Assembly (NCBI GenBank): GCA_947561395.2
Contig: OX387184.1
Coordinates: 7,626,001 to 7,690,000 of the forward strand
DNA: 64,000 nt
Origin: Buxus sempervirens
Taxonomy: Eukaryota; Streptophyta; Magnoliopsida; Buxales; Buxaceae
Direction of reading: 5' to 3'
Position 1 is the first letter of the stretch. Each line of letters begins with the position of its first letter. This document shows, piece by piece, positions 60,563 through 64,000 of the stretch. Position numbers and translations under genes: made by a program. The notes beneath the pieces are model-generated. The model did not search any database and was not told the DNA's origin. It was given only the letters and a program-made list of their open reading frames with translations.

Positions 60563-60815
60563 TTGGTTGGTTTTGGCGGGGAAGAGACGAAGACGAGCCT
60601 GGGTTTGGTATTTGTAACCAACGTTTCTTTGTTGGCCTCTTCCATTATCTCCTTTGAGGAATATCTGATCTGGTTCATTCCGCTCGGTAAGGATATTCGT
60701 CAGGGACGAATTTGAAACGGGAATATCTTTGCTCCGGGCGCCACCAAACCCAGGTTGGGTCGGAGATAATGGACCATTTTGTTGGGTGGTATTACGCGAG
60801 GCCATATCAACTTGT

Positions 60816-60952
60816 CCCTCGTACCGGAAGATCTGCTGGTCCCTCATGCTGGTCTAACGGTGGAAGTTGTGTACAGATAGACTTCATGCATTTATGTGGA
60901 CACATATATCACGGTTGGACCAGCAAATCTTCTAGCCAAAGGCTCCAGCAGA
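60816..60952. mobile_element. MITE with inverted repeats, copy 2, upstream of the NYN gene
   Basis: GGAAGATCTGCTGGTCC at about 60827 is inverted near 60917-60933 (GGACCAGCAAATCTTC), and the right end GTTGGACCAGCAAATCTTC..GGCTCC matches copy 1 at 2377-2500 (GTTGGACCAACAGATCTTCC..GGCTCT). It lies about 250-390 bp upstream of the NYN start codon, inside the presumed promoter. Confidence 0.55.
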
Positions 60953-60979
60953 TTTGAAGTCGTATCACGCGAAGTGAAA

Positions 60980-61172
60980 TCGCAATGCTTTATTGCATTA
61001 TAGACTGATTTGACCATGAGATGCTATCAAGTGGAGCATCTCTCGGTCAGTATTTATTCAAGTAGGACCCACCTGGAACATTTACATAAATGAAAAAAAC
61101 ATGACCGTGAGATACTCCACATGGTAGCATCTCATAGTCATTACAGTATGCAATGTAGTAAGGCATTGCAGA
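60980..61172. mobile_element. Foldback MITE with about 60-bp inverted repeats
   Basis: The left arm GCAATGCTTTATTGCATTAT..ATGAGATGCTATCAAGTGGA and the complement of the right arm GCAATGCCTTACTACATTGC..ATGAGATGCTACCATGTGGA match over about 60 bp with scattered differences. It is non-coding. It abuts the TRIM element to its right. Confidence 0.65.
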
Positions 61173-61183
61173 TGATATCATTC

Positions 61184-61503
61184 CGTATTAGGCCTCTCTC
61201 AATTCCAAAAGCTAGTTTAAGGTTTTCCCTCACACCTATAAAGTGACCATTAGCCTGTCTACATCCGATGCAGGATGCCCAACAATGTCCTCCTCACACA
61301 TCAAGCTTTGGGTCGGAGACAGAACAACTTGTTTCTCCTGTAGATTGTTGGAGCCAATCCTCGTTGAAACTTGAGCTCTGATACCAATATTGGCTGGTCT
61401 TCGCATCTCTCAACCTCAAAAGCTGACTTATGGGATGAGGTTTTCCTTCACACTTGTAAAGTGATTACCGGCTCCTTCCATATCTGACGTAAGATACCCA
61501 ACA
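61184..61503 (-). mobile_element. TRIM retrotransposon (terminal-repeat retrotransposon in miniature)
   Basis: Two short LTRs lie 102 bp apart: 61387-61503 and about 61184-61284. On the minus strand each starts TGTTGGGTATC or TGTTGGGCATC and continues through AAGTGTGAAGGAAAACC- or AGGTGTGAGGGAAAACC-like sequence. The 5' LTR is followed at once by TGGTATCAGAGCTC (61386-61373), a primer-binding site. The tiny interior ends GTGTGAGGAGGACAT, a polypurine tract, just before the 3' LTR. Total size is about 320 bp with no coding capacity. Flanking pentamers (TCATT or similar, and CCATT) are only roughly alike. Confidence 0.8.
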
Positions 61504-62640
61504 CCATTGATGTGTTGGCGTGCCAGAACTCTACATGAGTTTTTGGGTTTAAGAGTTCGGTACAGAAGACAAATAAGCTTGTTCTAACAAGACCAAGTCT
61601 GTTGGCCGGTAAAGAATAGGCAAGAAGAGAGTAGCAACATTAATAGAGAATAGATTAAAAGGTCCAATGGTCTTATGCAGAGGCATAGGTTAGAGGTTGC
61701 CATAGCTGAGAGCAATAAGCTTGATATCCGGTGGTTGGTCAAGAGCAAAATTAAGTTGGTAATAACCTAATTAAGAAGCCATAGAAATAAGAGCATTCAG
61801 CTCTAAGTTGATATTATGAGTGGATTCTGAGGAGCCTTCTTTAAACTATAGATTCTCCTTAATTGCATAGACATCTCTTATTGACCTTCTGTTGGATGCA
61901 GCAATGATTAGTGGCAGTGGCTACTAGTAACTTTTGGGGGCAAATAATGTTGGGGAGATATCGTGCTCTGGTGACTGTTTTGCGAGCTAGTGGATGTAGC
62001 AATATTGAGTGGCAATAAGAGATAAACAGGAGATTTGTGAAGGCTGTAAATTCTCATCCATGGATTTCAAAAAAAAAAAAAAAATTTCTTTCGTAATTAT
62101 GATTTAAACTTATAAACTCCATTTCTCCCATGATCCCTGAGATCCTGTGCACAAGGAATTTTTATATCTTTGTGTTATATATTCAGAATTATTGAAGGTC
62201 TTCCGACCATCTTCACTTCCTCGATTTTAGTGTTATATATGCGAGAGGATCCTGAGACATGGAATCATTTCAGTTAACCAAAGCTTGTCTGAACTGAGAG
62301 AGACAACTGAGACCGAGGGGCTCTTCCTTTCATGGCTTTGCCGACTAATGCTCGGAGCTAATTCAGTTGGAGCTTTCGACATTTTGGCTACGGTTGTGAC
62401 ATCCGTGGACTGGAAAGGTTGTATTGAGTCTGCCATCTCGGAAATACTTCTTTTATATAAGATAGAAAATGATAAAGGCAATAAGTACAACTACGCAGGG
62501 TATCATCTCATTGAAATCATAATGTTAAGAATATAATTAAATATATAAAGTTCACCCATCTTATTAACTTAAGTTTTTGGTGAGATATGTGTTATATATC
62601 ATCAAACATTCAAGACAATATTATTTATCGTTATGTATAT
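61504..62640. other. Spacer
   Basis: No gene is supported. The opposed frames at 62233-62536 overlap on both strands and show no domain. Confidence 0.4.
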
Positions 62641-62666
62641 TAACTTATTTATTTATGGGTGTGACA

Positions 62667-63267
62667 TAGGGGTGCTTATCAGGCCGGGCCCAGCACGGCA
62701 TGGCTTATTTATTTATGGGTGTGACATTGGGGTGCTTGTCAGGCCGGGTCGGCACGGCCCATGGCCTTAGCTGTGCCCTGATTCTAGGGCCCGTGGCCCG
62801 TTAGGGCATGGCCCGCGTCAAGTGGGCTAGTTTGGTCGGGTCGCCTGGCACACAAATTTTTTACCCCAAAAAAATAGTTTTTTCCCCTTTTTTTACAATT
62901 TTACCCCTCCAACCTAGTTGGGATAAATGAGTGCCAACTTATTTGGAATGTACTTATACTATAGTGATGCAGTATTATTTGTGCAAGTGTATTATGTATA
63001 AGTATGGTTGTATTTGAAAAGTTGTACATTTGTACTTATAATAATTAATTTATTTAAATTTTTTTAAACAAATTCTATCCCAATATGTGTAAAACATTTT
63101 TGTGAATAATAAACATATTTTTTCAGAATTTTTTACATTTTCTCCAATTTTTTTGCAAAAAAAGGACCCCAGCCCTAATCGTGCTTGGGTTTTTCTTGAC
63201 GGGCCAGGCACGGCACGGTCGGTCAAGGAAACGTGCCGTGCCCGAGCTAGTCCGTTTAGCAACCCTA
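62667..63267. mobile_element. GC-rich hAT-like element with duplicated left end
   Basis: The ends TAGGGGTGCTTATCAGGCC and AGCAACCCTA are imperfect inverted repeats. The outer parts carry GGCACGGCCC / GGCACGGCACGG motifs and the middle is AT-rich with a CCCC(A)n run, as in the element at 28500-29038. The flanks GTGTGACA and ACGTGATA differ by three transitions, consistent with a decayed 8-bp duplication. The left 47 bp (flank plus terminus) are duplicated in tandem with a 60-bp period (about 62644 and 62704). Confidence 0.65.
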
Positions 63268-64000
63268 ACGTGATATCTCAAAAATTTTTATTTATCCTTG
63301 CATTTGATATAAAATGTTTTAGTATGAATATTGAGAATTTGGATGAAAAATCAACGAAGTCATAAAGATCTGGAGATTAATGAGTTGTCGATTGATCGAG
63401 AATTCGCCTGCGGAATGGCACTCTCACGAAAGCAAATTGGAAGTTCACCAATTAATTGAGGTCACAGCATCAATCGAGAATTCACCGATTAATTAGGAAG
63501 GATAATCAACAGACGTAATCAAGATCGTCATCCAGTATAGTACCTTACCTCTAGCAGTTAGCATCACAATCTTATTTACCTGAAAGGTATAATTAAACCT
63601 TTAAAAATTTGACTTTTCAATTTCCATTCAAAATTTTTACACGTTTTTAATGTTTCATACCAAAAGGATGCCAAAGTTACTGATGCAGAAGTCTTCAATT
63701 AAACCTATGAAAAACCCATAATACAAGAAATAATTAAAAATTACATTTTTTTTTCACTTGGGGAATAACAGTTTCTCCTTAGATATTGACTGAAGTGCAT
63801 GCATCATCCCTCTTATTTAATTTTTCAAAAACAAAAATCCATATAATATGGGAGTGGTTATCATATTAGAATTAAGTTGCTATCTCGATGAAATCTCTTA
63901 AATTTATTAATTAAAATTTCGTAATATTTTTTTGAGTGCTGATGTAAGAGTTTACGAACAAAAAAAAAAAAAAAAAAAAAAAAAATAATAATAATAATAA
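63268..64000. other. Spacer ending in A-rich and ATA repeats
   Basis: No gene is supported. A pure A tract of about 25 bp begins near 63961 and passes into (ATA)n at the window edge, possibly a retroposon tail whose body lies outside or was not recognised. Confidence 0.4.

Noticed and set aside
60563..60847. N-terminal extension of the NYN protein from the ATG at 60847
   Set aside because: It reads promoter and MITE sequence, and the transit-peptide-like N-terminus begins at 60562.
1..64000. Organelle DNA insertions or viral sequences
   Set aside because: No plastid, mitochondrial or viral coding block was recognised on reading the window. Short fragments could have been missed.

Overview
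This is nuclear DNA of a flowering plant. The evidence is multi-exon genes with GT-AG introns, plant-only families (euAP2, WOX4, a DREB-type ERF, a chloroplast CBS-pair protein), and a dense layer of plant transposons: hAT, MULE, Helitron, RTE and L1 LINEs, copia and TRIM elements. I cannot place it below 'angiosperm'. The long TE-loaded introns and AT-rich spacers would suit a magnoliid, basal eudicot or woody eudicot.

Layout. 1-583: first coding exon of an AP2/TOE-type gene on the minus strand, whose other exons lie off the left edge. 584-10900: spacer with two small hAT/MULE elements and one doubtful small gene. 11358-25707: a complete minus-strand poly(A)-binding protein gene (9 exons, 648 aa). 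Its intron 6 holds a hAT-like element carrying a SnRK2 kinase fragment, and its intron 1 holds an RTE LINE split by a composite Helitron. 26600-33900: repeat belt with two hAT-like elements with perfect 8-bp target duplications, a CACTA-like end, LTR-like repeats and a copia gag with its LTR. 33905-34987: WOX4, minus, 3 exons. 35000-41383: spacer. 41384-48104: chloroplast CBSX1/2-type gene, plus, 8 exons. 49543-49974: intronless group II ERF, minus, converging on CBSX. 51946-55615: three minus-strand exon-like blocks that may be the end of an unrecognised gene. 56090-58100: two opposed RTE LINE relics. 59279-60562: minus-strand NYN nuclease-like/C2H2 protein. 60800-63270: two MITEs, a TRIM retrotransposon and another hAT-like element.

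The genes do not form a pathway. Three are developmental or stress transcription factors (AP2-like, WOX4, ERF); PABP acts in mRNA translation and stability; the CBS-pair and NYN proteins both look plastid-targeted. The strongest unusual features are transposon biology: a captured kinase fragment inside a hAT-like element, a Helitron whose removal restores an uninterrupted LINE reading frame, a set of related hAT-like elements with recognisable target duplications, and several tiny poly(A) insertions flanked by long duplications. All homology calls were made by eye, without database searches.
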